A DNA stretch of 64,000 bases. Origin: Pseudomonadota bacterium. Lineage in GTDB: Bacteria > Pseudomonadota > Gammaproteobacteria > Acidiferrobacterales > Acidiferrobacteraceae. Positions 27,940 through 36,263 of the stretch are shown here, in pieces (position 1 is the first letter of the stretch; each line of letters starts with the position of its first letter). The position numbers and the translations under genes are program-made. The stretch spans positions 37,279-101,278 of the forward strand of contig JAJYGP010000018.1 in assembly GCA_021785035.1 (NCBI GenBank), read 5' to 3'. A model generated the notes under the pieces. That model searched no databases and was not told the DNA's origin. It saw only the letters and a program-made list of their open reading frames with translations.

Positions 27940-28353
27940 ATGACAGACGAGGTTTTAGGCACACTCAGCGAGGCCATAAGGGCGCGCCGTTGCTGCGCTT
28001 TACGCTATCGTGACCAGACTCAGGCCCGGGTCGTCGAGCCGCATGCCATCTACGAAAATGAGATCGGGGAGATCATTGTGGACTGCTACCAGGTGGGAGG
28101 TTATTCGTCGGCCGATCGAGCCCCGCCGTTTTGGCGTCCGTTCCGTCTGCGTAAAATCAATGCCGTCGCTTTGCTCCGTAAGACCTTCGTGCCGCGGCGG
28201 TCAGAAGGCTTTAGTCCGACGCGTATACGCTACCGCACCGGCCTCATCTGCCTTGTGTCGGAGGCCGGAGAGCCCTTTGCGCGAACAGCGATCCCCCACT
28301 CCGATCCAGTCGGGCCGTTCTTGCCCCAGAAGGCGCAACGCCACTCGCGCTAG
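27940..28353 (+). CDS. stand-alone WYL-domain protein
   Basis: A 137-residue protein that seems to be mainly a WYL domain, a ligand-sensing SH3-like fold usually attached to a DNA-binding domain. Supporting segments are AIRARRCCALRYRDQ, VVEPHAIYENEIGEIIVDCYQ and FWRPFRLRKINAVALL (about 12-85). No helix-turn-helix precedes it, and the C-terminal 50 residues are basic. It overlaps the end of ptsI by 4 bases tail to tail. WYL proteins often regulate DNA-repair or defence genes, but none are adjacent. The domain call is by pattern and the function is unknown. Confidence 0.65.
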   Translation: MTDEVLGTLSEAIRARRCCALRYRDQTQARVVEPHAIYENEIGEIIVDCYQVGGYSSADRAPPFWRPFRLRKINAVALLRKTFVPRRSEGFSPTRIRYRTGLICLVSEAGEPFARTAIPHSDPVGPFLPQKAQRHSR

Positions 28354-30104
28354 ATTTCGCCGTTTCCGGAATCCGCTTCGCCGTTCATGGCTTCCACGAG
28401 CCGTTGGAGGCTGCGCGAATCCCGGGAGCGCATAATCTCCGTTGCCCGCACCTCAAGATCTGAAACATTGCTTTCGCGCACGATTTTTTTGATTTCCAGC
28501 ATGGCCGCCGGATGCATACTGAATTCGCGCAGACCCAAGCCCAACAACAACCGCGTATAGCGGGCGTCACCCGCCATTTCCCCGCACATGGCGACCGGAA
28601 TCCCTTGCTTACGGCCCGCCTCTATGGTCATGGCGATCAGCCGCAAGACCGAGGGATGCAGCGGATCGTATAAATAATTCACGGCATCGTCGACTCGGTC
28701 GATTGCGAGCGTGTATTGAATAAGGTCGTTGGTGCCGATTGATAAAAAGTCGAGATGGGCGGCGAACAGATCGGCCGCTACGGCGGCCGCTGGCACCTCG
28801 ATCATGCCCCCGATCGGCATTTGGCTATCGAAGGCAATGCCTTCCTTGCGTAATTGGCTCTGGATCTCACGCACAAGGTCTACGACCCGAAAAATCTCAT
28901 CCACGTTCGACAGCATGGGGATCATAAGCCGCACGTGTCCGAAGGCCGAGGCGCGGATAATGGCTCGCAACTGCAGCTTAAAGAGCCCGACTTCTTGCAA
29001 GCAGAGGCGTACAGCGCGCAGCCCGAGCGCCGGGTTTATGGTCGTCACCGGCGTTTCGATATCGACCCGCTTGTCGGCGCCAAGGTCGAGCGTACGGATC
29101 GTGACTGGGCGCCCAGGCAGGGCCCGAACGACCTTGGCATAGGCCTCGAACTGTTCTTCCTCGTCGGGCGGACCCTGACGATTCATGAACAGAAATTCGG
29201 TGCGATAGAGGCCGATACCGCTCGCAAGCACCTGCTGAACCGCATTGAGGTCCTCTGGGAGCTCGATATTTGCCAAAAGCTGTATCCGGACGCCGTTGCG
29301 GCTTACGGCCTCGCTGGTTCGCAAGGTCTCAAGTTCCCGCTGTAGCCGCTCGATCTTTTGCGCGCGTCGCTCGTACTCGGCGACCACGACGGCGTCCGGT
29401 CCGACGAGTAGGATGCCGCGTTTTCCGTCCACTATCAGCTGGTCATCGTTGTCGATATAACGGGTCGCGCCGTGGACCGCGACGATCGCTGGAATGCCGA
29501 GGCTGCGCGACAGGATCGCGGTGTGGGAAATAGGACCGCCTAAGTTCGTGACGAAGGCTGCGATACCCTTGCTTTTCAAAGCAACGGTATCAGCCGGGGC
29601 CAGATCGTTTGCGACCACGATCCGCCCCAAGAGGTCGGCCGGAACCGGGTCGTCTTCGCGCTCGTCGGGGTTTAGAAGGTTGCGCAATACCCGCTCGACG
29701 ACTTGCGCCACGTCTATCTTTTTGTTTCGCAGATAGGTGTCTTCCATACGCTCAAACACCGCGATCAGTCGATCGCTTTGTGTCTTCAGAGCAAACTCCG
29801 CATTCCATTGGTGTTCGCGGATGTCCCGAATAGGCGCTTCGGAGACCATGGTGTCGCTCAGAATGAGCAGGTGGGTATCGATGAAGCTCGCAACCTCGAC
29901 TGGGGCCTCGGCTGGGATATGGTCGCGGATCTCGCTTAGCTCTTTGCGGGCGCCTTCGATAGCCGCCAAAAAGCGCTGGATTTCCTGATCGATGTCATGG
30001 GTAGGGACGACATACTCCGGGACTTTGACGCGTTCGCGCTTTAGTACATAAGCGCGGCCAATCGCGATCCCGCTGCTGACGCCTTTGCCGTGCAGGGCCA
30101 GCAT
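28350..30104 (-). CDS. ptsI: phosphoenolpyruvate-protein phosphotransferase (PTS enzyme I)
   Basis: Enzyme I takes phosphate from phosphoenolpyruvate and passes it to HPr. The phospho-histidine lies in GGPISHTAILSRS (about residue 190), followed by the PEP-binding barrel with LYRTEFLFMNR, VTIRTLDLGADKR and AMCGEMAGD. At 584 residues it is the plain EI form, without the GAF domain of EI-Ntr. The frame is open 27 codons upstream, but ATG 30104 (MLALHGKGVSSG) overlaps the HPr stop by one base and fits the family start. Last gene of the rpoN-linked run; no sugar permease is in the window, so a regulatory PTS is likely. Confidence 0.94.
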   Translation of the reverse strand: MLALHGKGVSSGIAIGRAYVLKRERVKVPEYVVPTHDIDQEIQRFLAAIEGARKELSEIRDHIPAEAPVEVASFIDTHLLILSDTMVSEAPIRDIREHQWNAEFALKTQSDRLIAVFERMEDTYLRNKKIDVAQVVERVLRNLLNPDEREDDPVPADLLGRIVVANDLAPADTVALKSKGIAAFVTNLGGPISHTAILSRSLGIPAIVAVHGATRYIDNDDQLIVDGKRGILLVGPDAVVVAEYERRAQKIERLQRELETLRTSEAVSRNGVRIQLLANIELPEDLNAVQQVLASGIGLYRTEFLFMNRQGPPDEEEQFEAYAKVVRALPGRPVTIRTLDLGADKRVDIETPVTTINPALGLRAVRLCLQEVGLFKLQLRAIIRASAFGHVRLMIPMLSNVDEIFRVVDLVREIQSQLRKEGIAFDSQMPIGGMIEVPAAAVAADLFAAHLDFLSIGTNDLIQYTLAIDRVDDAVNYLYDPLHPSVLRLIAMTIEAGRKQGIPVAMCGEMAGDARYTRLLLGLGLREFSMHPAAMLEIKKIVRESNVSDLEVRATEIMRSRDSRSLQRLVEAMNGEADSGNGEI

Positions 30105-30373
30105 CAGGCGTCCTCGCCGAAGCGGCACTGTATGAGCTGGCACAAAGCTTGGCTCGCCTTCAGCTCGTCTGGACCGTCGGCGCAAATCTTAATAGTCGCG
30201 CCCTTGCCGGCGGCGAGCATCATGATGCCCATGATGCTCTTGCCGTTTACGCTACGCCCATCGCGCGAGACGGAGATGGCCGATTCGAAGGACGAGGCGA
30301 GGCTAACGAGCTTTGCCGAGGCGCGCGCGTGCATACCAAGCTTATTGATGATAGTGACTTCAACGCAGTTCAT
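30104..30373 (-). CDS. ptsH: HPr phosphocarrier protein
   Basis: HPr relays phosphate from enzyme I to EIIA and can also be phosphorylated on serine by HPr kinase. Both sites are present in the 89-residue protein: His15 in GMHARAS and Ser46 in NGKSIMGIMML. ATG 30373 is chosen over the upstream open frame because it places His15 and Ser46 at their canonical numbers. It overlaps the end of the EIIA gene by 14 bases and the start of ptsI by one base. The kinase gene hprK lies upstream in the same run. Confidence 0.95.
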   Translation of the reverse strand: MNCVEVTIINKLGMHARASAKLVSLASSFESAISVSRDGRSVNGKSIMGIMMLAAGKGATIKICADGPDELKASQALCQLIQCRFGEDA

Positions 30374-30782
30374 GTTTCGCAGTGTCCAGCAGGCAAAATT
30401 CCGTTGCGCAAACAATCCCTTCGACCCCGCCTCGCAAGGCCTTTTCTATCAGTTCGTCAAGCGGCCGGTCGCGGTAATTGAGCGCTCGGATCAACATCGG
30501 CAGGTTGAGTCCCGTCACCAATTCCACCCGCTTCCGTTCCAAGAGGCGGCAGGCCACGTTGATGTGGGTCGCGCCGTAGATGTCGGCCAATATCAAGACG
30601 CCATCGCCGTCGTCGACCGCCCGGATCGCTTGGCTAAGAGCAAGGGCAAGGTCGTCCGGCGGGGTATCATAACGAACGGGAAAGGCCACCAAGGCCTGCG
30701 GCCGTTGCCCTAAGACATGATCGACCGCCTCGAGCAGACCGAAGGCTACGTCCTTTTGTGCGAGAACAAGTAATCCTATCAT
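30360..30782 (-). CDS. PTS EIIA (mannose/fructose family) lacking the active-site histidine
   Basis: A 140-residue EIIA of the Man family, the usual terminal phosphate acceptor of proteobacterial regulatory PTS chains. The fold is recognisable: MIGLLVLAQ at the start, LLEAVDHVLGQ, then GDGVLILADIYGATHINVACRLL and VELVTGLNLPMLIRAL. In family members the N-terminus reads MIGI(L/I)(L/V)VTHG, with the phospho-histidine at position 9. Here residues 7-10 are LAQK and the codon at position 9 is CAA (Gln), so the phosphate acceptor appears to be lost. The gene is otherwise intact and in operon with HPr and enzyme I. It may act as a non-phosphorylatable sensor. Confidence 0.88.
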   Translation of the reverse strand: MIGLLVLAQKDVAFGLLEAVDHVLGQRPQALVAFPVRYDTPPDDLALALSQAIRAVDDGDGVLILADIYGATHINVACRLLERKRVELVTGLNLPMLIRALNYRDRPLDELIEKALRGGVEGIVCATEFCLLDTAKHELR

Positions 30783-30826
30783 TCAGTTAAAGTCCCCATA
30801 AAACGCATTTTCAGACTCTCTGGCGG

Positions 30827-30851
30827 CTAGGGCCTCGGTGCGAGGACCTAG
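30827..30851 (-). promoter_or_regulatory. hairpin between rapZ and the EIIA gene
   Basis: CTAGG-CCTCG-(3-nt loop)-CGAGG-CCTAG forms a 10-bp stem with a single internal mismatch. It lies in the 112-base gap between rapZ and the EIIA gene, the only sizeable gap in this part of the operon. No T-run follows on the minus strand, so it is not a plain terminator. It could be an RNA-processing or attenuation element that sets the level of EIIA-HPr-EI relative to rapZ. Confidence 0.45.
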
Positions 30852-30894
30852 TATGAGTACAACGCGGGTCGAGTGAAAGGCGAGCGATGGCGCA

Positions 30895-31770
30895 TCAGGA
30901 AACCACCGGCGGCCGGGTTTCGGTGAGCTCCCGGTGCCGAATCTGGGTATAAATGCCCTGTTTGCGGAAATGGGCCGCTAATTTTTCGACCAAGTATACG
31001 GAGCGATGTTGGCCGCCCGTACAGCCTATCGCTACCGTGAGATAGCTGCGATTCTCTTGCTCGAAGCCAGGCAGCCAGCGGGCCAAAAAATCACCGATGT
31101 GTTCTTTCATAGCCGCCACCTCGGAGTGACGTTCGAGAAAGGCCCCGACTTCCGGATCGAGCCCGGTCAGCGCGCGTAAACCCTGTTCCCAGTAAGGGTT
31201 CGGCAAACACCGGACATCGAACACATAATCGGCATCCAGCGGGGTCCCGTGCTTGAATCCAAAGGATTCGAATAACAGCGTGATGCCGCGCGTGCTGGCG
31301 CCACGGGCAAACTCGTAAATCAGTTGACGCAGTTGCTGGGCGCTCGTATGGGTCGTATCGATCCGGCGGGTGCACGACGACGACAGGGGTTCGAGCAGCG
31401 CCTTTTCGAGTCGTATGCTCTCAAGAAGCGGTGTTTGCGGATCGGTGAGGGGATGGCGACGTCGGGTTTCTTTGAAGCGCTTCATGAGCACGGCCTCGTC
31501 GGCTTCAAGGAAGATGATTCGGTAATCGACCCCAAGGGCCCGTAGCCGCTCCAGATTCATGGGCGCCGCATCCAGGAATAACCGGTTGCGGGCGTCGATT
31601 CCGACGGCTACGTCCGAAAACTCCGAACGCACGCTATGCATCTGATTCGCGAAGTGCGGCAAGAGGGCCGCGGGGAGGTTGTCTATACAGTAAAAGCCGA
31701 CATCCTCCAGAGCCTGCAAGGCGATACTTTTCCCGGAGCCTGAGAGGCCGCTTATGATGATAAAGCTCAT
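30895..31770 (-). CDS. rapZ: RNase adapter protein RapZ
   Basis: A P-loop protein (YvcJ/RapZ family). In enterobacteria it binds the small RNA GlmZ and directs RNase E to it, controlling glucosamine-6-phosphate synthase. Walker A is GLSGSGKS at residues 8-15 (IIISGLSGSGKSIALQALED). The C-terminal RNA-binding part contains IGCTGGQHRSVYLVE and PNPYW. There are 291 residues. The frame is open more than 100 codons upstream, inside hprK; ATG 31770 overlaps the hprK stop by 4 bases and gives the family N-terminus. Whether GlmZ-like RNAs exist in this organism is not known. Confidence 0.94.
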   Translation of the reverse strand: MSFIIISGLSGSGKSIALQALEDVGFYCIDNLPAALLPHFANQMHSVRSEFSDVAVGIDARNRLFLDAAPMNLERLRALGVDYRIIFLEADEAVLMKRFKETRRRHPLTDPQTPLLESIRLEKALLEPLSSSCTRRIDTTHTSAQQLRQLIYEFARGASTRGITLLFESFGFKHGTPLDADYVFDVRCLPNPYWEQGLRALTGLDPEVGAFLERHSEVAAMKEHIGDFLARWLPGFEQENRSYLTVAIGCTGGQHRSVYLVEKLAAHFRKQGIYTQIRHRELTETRPPVVS

Positions 31771-32714
31771 GGCGTTCTCATGGCCAGTTGCTGGCGGCGT
31801 ACGAAGTCCTCGAGGGCGTTGATGCCTCGCCGGCGGAGGATATGGCCGCGGGTCGCGACTTCGACCAAGACCGCGAGATTGCGCCCTGGCGCCACAAACA
31901 GTACCACCTCGGCAACATCGATTCCGAGGATGGACCGGGTCTTTTGTTCCGCCTGCAGTCGGTCGATGCTGGCCTGGGGGTTTAAGGCTAGATCTTTTAA
32001 GCGCACGATCAAATGCAAGGTCTTTTCGTGGCGCACTGCGGTTTCGCCGAACATCGCCCGGACATTCAGTATCCCAAGTCCCCGTACCTCGAGGAAGTCG
32101 CACAGTATATCGGGGCAGCGGCCCTGTAGGGCGTCTGGCCCAACGCGAAAGAATTCGCAGGCGTCATCGGCGATCAAGCGGTGTCCGCGACTCAAAAGCT
32201 CGAGCGCCAACTCGCTTTTACCGATCCCGCTTTCCCCCATGAGGAACACCCCAAGACCCATGACCTCCATAAAGACCCCATGCAAGATTTCCCGCTCGGC
32301 AAGTGCCCGAGCCAGGTAGAACTGAAGGTCGTGAATAAGGCGTGGGCTCGGCAGCGGTGAGCCAAAGAGCGGCATCGAGGTCGCCTCGGCCGCCGCTTTC
32401 ATTTCGTCGCTGGGCGCCTCGTTATTGGCGAGGATGACGATAGCCGATGACGCGCAACTGAAGATGTTAGCGATCGCTTCCTTACGCGCAAGGGGAGTGA
32501 TGTGTTCATTAAGGTAGGAGAGCTCGCCTACCCCTATGACTTGTACACGGTTGGGGTGTACGAAATTGAGGTGCCCCACCAAGGCCATACCCGGGAACCG
32601 GGCGGTGGCGAGCTCGAGCAGGCGTTCGGACCCGGCGTGGCCGGCAAGCCAAGTGAGCTTGAGGGTCTCGCGCTGAGCCTCATAAACGTCCTTTGCGGTT
32701 AATACGGTGCTCAT
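31767..32714 (-). CDS. hprK: HPr kinase/phosphorylase
   Basis: A bifunctional enzyme that phosphorylates and dephosphorylates Ser46 of HPr. The P-loop GESGIGKS (about residue 160) lies in the C-terminal catalytic domain, followed by SRGHRLIADDACE and the family signature EVRGLGILNVRAMFG. The N-terminal domain carries IQVIG-like HPNRVQVIGVGELSYL. At 315 residues it is full length. It stands where enterobacteria have ptsN, an arrangement known from betaproteobacteria and some gammaproteobacteria. It overlaps rapZ by 4 bases. Confidence 0.94.
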   Translation of the reverse strand: MSTVLTAKDVYEAQRETLKLTWLAGHAGSERLLELATARFPGMALVGHLNFVHPNRVQVIGVGELSYLNEHITPLARKEAIANIFSCASSAIVILANNEAPSDEMKAAAEATSMPLFGSPLPSPRLIHDLQFYLARALAEREILHGVFMEVMGLGVFLMGESGIGKSELALELLSRGHRLIADDACEFFRVGPDALQGRCPDILCDFLEVRGLGILNVRAMFGETAVRHEKTLHLIVRLKDLALNPQASIDRLQAEQKTRSILGIDVAEVVLFVAPGRNLAVLVEVATRGHILRRRGINALEDFVRRQQLAMRTP

Positions 32715-32776
32715 AAGTGGTGGTGGCGTGGTGACCTCAGGGCGGCCATTGTATCACTCCGTCTTTCTCCCCCTCG

Positions 32777-33076
32777 CTATCCGGGCCTATGCTGACCGAT
32801 GACCTTTTCCTTGTGTCGGAGGACTTGGCGGTCGAGCTTGTCGACAAGCAGATCGATGGCGGCATACATAGTGTCAGCCGCGGCATCGGCGTGGATGACG
32901 GCGCCTTTGGCGCGGATGTTGGCCTCGGCATTGAAACGCTTTTTCTCGACATGAAGTACGACGTCAGCGGTAATGACGTGGTCGAAGTGACGCTGCACGC
33001 GCCCGATCTTTTCGAGCGCGTAGTCGCGTAGCGAAGAGGTGATGTCGACTTGATGCCCGCTAACGGTGATGTCCAT
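32777..33076 (-). CDS. hpf: ribosome hibernation promoting factor, short type
   Basis: Binds the 30S subunit and helps form inactive 100S dimers in stationary phase. A 99-residue short-form HPF/YfiA protein: MDITVSGHQVDITSSLRDYAL at the start, then HFDHVITADVVLHVEKKRFNAEANI and DMYAAIDLLVDKLDRQV-like helices. It follows rpoN by 18 bases, the conserved position. A 62-base gap separates it from hprK. Confidence 0.95.
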   Translation of the reverse strand: MDITVSGHQVDITSSLRDYALEKIGRVQRHFDHVITADVVLHVEKKRFNAEANIRAKGAVIHADAAADTMYAAIDLLVDKLDRQVLRHKEKVIGQHRPG

Positions 33077-33094
33077 AAGGTCCCCTTTGTGACG

Positions 33095-34540
33095 TTAGAC
33101 CAACGGCTTACGTTGACTAGATGGAGGAATGCTGAGCGATTCCCTATATTTGGCGATGGTTCTTCGCGCGATGTTTATGCCTTGTTCCTCAAGAATGTCC
33201 GCGATCTTACTATCGCTGACGGGCTTTTCACTGGGTTCATTTTCGATGATCTTGCGGATCAGCGAGCGGATGGCGGTCGCCGAGCAGGTCCCACCATCCG
33301 CGGTCGCGACATGGCTTGAGAAGAAATATTTCAGCTCAAATATGCCCCGTGGGGTCATCATATATTTGTTTGTTGTCACGCGCGATATGGTGGATTCGTG
33401 CATGCTGACCTCTCCTGCAATATCATGCAAGACAAGCGGCTTCATGGCCTCGGCCCCGTGGTCAAAAAATGCCCGTTGGCGATCGACGATGACTCGGGCG
33501 ACTTTGAGAAGTGTGTCGTTGCGGCTCTGGAGACTCTTCAGGAACCAGCGGGCCTCCAGCAAGTGGTTGTGTAGAAAGCGGTCCTGTTCGGTTCCCCGCC
33601 CCCGTTGTATAAGCTGCTCGTAGTGGCTATTAATGCGCAGTTTTGGAAGTGCGGCCATATTGAGGTCGGCGCGCCAGCTCCCGCGCCGTTTTTTGACGAT
33701 AATCTCCGGTATGACGTAGGCGTTCGGCGTGGTCGATACCAGCGAACCCGGCCGTGGGTTCAGGCTCTTCAATAGGGCTATGGCGTTTTTCAGGACCTCG
33801 GACCCTAAGCGTGTGAGGTGCTTGAGTTCCTTGAAGTCATGTTGACCCAGGAGCTGCAAATAATCCGGGTGAGTCAGTATCCTCGCGGCATCGCAATACG
33901 GGGTGGAGGGGTCCAAGCGCCGTAATTGCAAGTCGAGACACTCCCCGAGATGCCGGGCACCTACCCCGACCGGGTCGAAATTCTGGATTTGGTGCAAAAC
34001 TGCCTCGATCTCGTCTGACTCCAACTGAAGATCTGGTAGCGTGGCTAAGATATCTTCGGCCGCCGCCAGGAAGTATCCGTCTTCATTGATGGCGTCGATG
34101 ATGGCGACGGCGATTAAGCGGTCACGATCGGAAAAAGGGGTCATCTGCAGTTGCCAAAGCAGGTGCTCCGCCAAGCTCGTGGGTTGGCTATTGCGGGTCT
34201 CGAAGCCCGTGTCGTTGTCCTCGTCGCCCCGGCTGGGACCGGAAGACAAGAGCTCATAGCCATCGCTCCAGTCGAGCTCGGGGGGTTCGTCGCCGCCGTC
34301 TGGCCCGTTATCGTCGTGAGCCGGATCCTCGGCGGGAAGGGCTTCCGAGTCCGAAGTCGGAGCGCTCGGTTCCTCTCTTGCGGTCTCCTCGCTTTCCTCC
34401 AGCAGGGGGTTTTTCTCCAGGGCTTCGCGTATTTCCTGCTCGAGCTCAATAGAGGACAGCTGCAGAAGGCGGATGGCCTGCTGCAGCTGGGGGGTAATCG
34501 TGAGATGTTGGCCGATCCTAAGATCAAGCGTTTGTTTCAT
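33095..34540 (-). CDS. rpoN: RNA polymerase sigma-54 factor
   Basis: Sigma-54 directs transcription from -24/-12 promoters with the help of AAA+ activators. The Gln/Leu-rich region I (LRIGQHLTITPQLQQAIRLLQ) starts the protein. A long acidic linker follows (about residues 50-105), then the core-binding domain and a C-terminal RpoN box ARRTIAKYRE near residue 462. There are 481 residues. The gene lies in the conserved lptB-rpoN-hpf context. No sigma-54 activator is encoded in the window, and I saw no clear -24/-12 promoter here. Confidence 0.97.
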   Translation of the reverse strand: MKQTLDLRIGQHLTITPQLQQAIRLLQLSSIELEQEIREALEKNPLLEESEETAREEPSAPTSDSEALPAEDPAHDDNGPDGGDEPPELDWSDGYELLSSGPSRGDEDNDTGFETRNSQPTSLAEHLLWQLQMTPFSDRDRLIAVAIIDAINEDGYFLAAAEDILATLPDLQLESDEIEAVLHQIQNFDPVGVGARHLGECLDLQLRRLDPSTPYCDAARILTHPDYLQLLGQHDFKELKHLTRLGSEVLKNAIALLKSLNPRPGSLVSTTPNAYVIPEIIVKKRRGSWRADLNMAALPKLRINSHYEQLIQRGRGTEQDRFLHNHLLEARWFLKSLQSRNDTLLKVARVIVDRQRAFFDHGAEAMKPLVLHDIAGEVSMHESTISRVTTNKYMMTPRGIFELKYFFSSHVATADGGTCSATAIRSLIRKIIENEPSEKPVSDSKIADILEEQGINIARRTIAKYRESLSIPPSSQRKPLV

Positions 34541-34585
34541 AAGGCCTCTAAAACCTATTCTAGTCTATTCCGGCGACGGTACGGG

Positions 34586-35311
34586 CTAGAGCCGGAAATC
34601 CTCCCCCAGATAGACCCGCCGGACGTCGGGATTGACCAGGACCGCTCGCGGATCGCCTGATGTGAGTACGTGTCCGTCGTTGATAATGTAGGCTCGATCA
34701 CAGATCTTCAGGGTCTCTCGGACATTGTGGTCGGTGATGAGTACGCCGATCCCGAGGCTTCGGAGATGGGAGATGTGTTGCTGAATATCGATGACCGAAA
34801 TCGGGTCGACCCCGGCAAAGGGTTCGTCTAGCAGCATAAACCGGGGCTTGGTGGCCAAGGCCCGTGCGATCTCGACGCGCCGGCGTTCGCCGCCGGACAG
34901 GCTCATGCCGAGTGTTTTGCGCCGCTCCCCGATGTGAAGTTCGTGAAGCAACTCCTCAAGCCGGTTTTGCCGGTTGTTCGCGCTGAGGCCCTCCACTGTC
35001 TCAAGGATCGCTAAGATGTTCTCCTCGACTGTGAGTTTACGGAAAACGGAGGCCTCCTGGGGTAGGTATCCTAAGCCCAATTTGGCCCTCTTATGCATCG
35101 GGTAACGGCCTATGTCGGTGTCGTCCAGCCAGATTTGCCCCTGATCCTTACGAACCAAACCGATGATCATATAAAAGCAGGTGGTCTTCCCGGCACCGTT
35201 GGGCCCCAATAGACCCACGACCTCGCCGGCCTCGACGTTTAGGCTCACGTCTTTGACCACTTGGCGTCCCTTGTAACCTTTGGAGAGGTGGGTGGCGACG
35301 AGGCGGCTCAT
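34586..35311 (-). CDS. lptB: LPS export ATP-binding protein LptB
   Basis: ATPase of the LptB2FGC transporter that extracts lipopolysaccharide from the inner membrane. The 241-residue ABC domain has Walker [10 protein letters not shown] (about 35-43), signature [16 protein letters not shown], Walker [14 protein letters not shown] and the H-loop TDHNVRET. It overlaps lptA by 4 bases and is followed by rpoN after a 45-base gap. LptF and LptG, its membrane partners, are not in the window. Confidence 0.96.
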   Translation of the reverse strand: MSRLVATHLSKGYKGRQVVKDVSLNVEAGEVVGLLGPNGAGKTTCFYMIIGLVRKDQGQIWLDDTDIGRYPMHKRAKLGLGYLPQEASVFRKLTVEENILAILETVEGLSANNRQNRLEELLHELHIGERRKTLGMSLSGGERRRVEIARALATKPRFMLLDEPFAGVDPISVIDIQQHISHLRSLGIGVLITDHNVRETLKICDRAYIINDGHVLTSGDPRAVLVNPDVRRVYLGEDFRL

Positions 35312-35835
35312 GATCCCCTCTTGGGCTTGGGCTTGGGCTTGGGCTTAGCCGTAGGCGCGGTATGGGGGACGATGCGCGCGCGGACCCGTTTTTTCGCGCC
35401 CTTTATGGCCGTCATACGTTGGGATCGGACGTAATAATGGATGACATGCCCATGCAAGATGTCCGCGCCTTGGCGAAAGACTACGCGGGTTGTCAGACTG
35501 ACCTCGTCTTTCGAGGCTATGAAATGCAGGGTCTGAGCTTGACCGAACATCGGCAGGCCGCCGGTTTTTTGATCTTCGATATGTAAAGGGTTACCCACGG
35601 CGCGGATAGACAGGACCGCACCGTGGGCGGAGCGCACGCGGACTTGGTTTGCGCGCACAGTCAGGCCGTCCTGGACCAGGCGGACGTGGCCTTGGTAGAC
35701 GCTGAGTCCCGTGCGCTGGTTAATTTGGATGCTGTCGGCGCGCACGCTCAAGGGCTGGGCTAGGCGATGGGCGTACACTAACGGGGTAGCGCTTAGGGCG
35801 ATTACGGCCGCGAGTGTTTTCAGGGCTCGACTCAT
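35308..35835 (-). CDS. lptA: LPS transport periplasmic protein LptA
   Basis: LptA forms the periplasmic bridge that carries lipopolysaccharide from LptC to LptD. A signal peptide (about residues 1-22, cleaved after VYA) is followed by a beta-jellyroll OstA domain with [19 protein letters not shown] and [15 protein letters not shown] strands. The 175-residue protein ends in an unusual [12 protein letters not shown] tail, encoded by a hexanucleotide repeat. The frame is open upstream inside lptC; ATG 35835 overlaps the lptC stop by 4 bases and gives the signal peptide. It overlaps lptB by 4 bases. Confidence 0.9.
   Translation of the reverse strand: MSRALKTLAAVIALSATPLVYAHRLAQPLSVRADSIQINQRTGLSVYQGHVRLVQDGLTVRANQVRVRSAHGAVLSIRAVGNPLHIEDQKTGGLPMFGQAQTLHFIASKDEVSLTTRVVFRQGADILHGHVIHYYVRSQRMTAIKGAKKRVRARIVPHTAPTAKPKPKPKPKRGS
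35320..35343. repeat. hexanucleotide microsatellite, 4 x CTTGGG
   Basis: Four perfect CTTGGG units encode the Lys-Pro repeats of the LptA tail on the minus strand. The unit is six bases, so loss or gain of copies lengthens or shortens the tail by two residues without shifting the frame. It ends 9 bases from the lptB start codon. Confidence 0.9.
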
Positions 35836-36263
35836 GAGTTGAGGTGGATCGTCAATACGTGAGTTCGGACGGTGGTCGTTCCGATCCGCGCCGTTGCGCC
35901 GCGAAAGACCCGCACTCGGCCGCGCATGGTCAGAGTATGGCCGTGCTGAGATACGAAGCCGCGTGTGGCGGTGGTAGTGGTCGTCGCCCGGTTGCCGAAC
36001 TGGATCAGATGGGGTTTGATCAGAAGGGTTCGCTTGCTCCGCGGAAAGTGTACGAGCCGCGCCGCCGTGAGGATGAAGCGCGGACGCCCATACCGGTTCA
36101 TGGCCGTAAGACGCAAACGGTCGATATAGTAATCCGGGCGTACCGGTCGGGCGTGGGTTAAGGCGAGCGCCGGACCCACCAAGGCCTCTGGCAGCCACCA
36201 AAATAGACCGGAGAAAAGCAGCAGTCCGACGAACAACAAGAAGCGACTTAGCCACCGGCCCAT
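35832..36263 (-). CDS. lptC: LPS export protein LptC
   Basis: LptC is the single-pass inner-membrane protein that passes lipopolysaccharide from LptBFG to LptA. One N-terminal membrane segment (about residues 7-30) is followed by a short jellyroll domain (IDRLRLTAMNRYGRPRFILTAARLVHF). At 143 residues it is clearly shorter than the E. coli protein (about 190), so the periplasmic domain is reduced. It overlaps kdsC by 16 bases and lptA by 4. The call rests on the membrane anchor, the strand pattern and gene order. Confidence 0.85.
   Translation of the reverse strand: MGRWLSRFLLFVGLLLFSGLFWWLPEALVGPALALTHARPVRPDYYIDRLRLTAMNRYGRPRFILTAARLVHFPRSKRTLLIKPHLIQFGNRATTTTTATRGFVSQHGHTLTMRGRVRVFRGATARIGTTTVRTHVLTIHLNS

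Noticed and set aside
28350..30104. EI-Ntr (PtsP) for the enzyme I gene
   Set aside because: There is no N-terminal GAF domain; the protein starts directly with the EI HPr-binding region.
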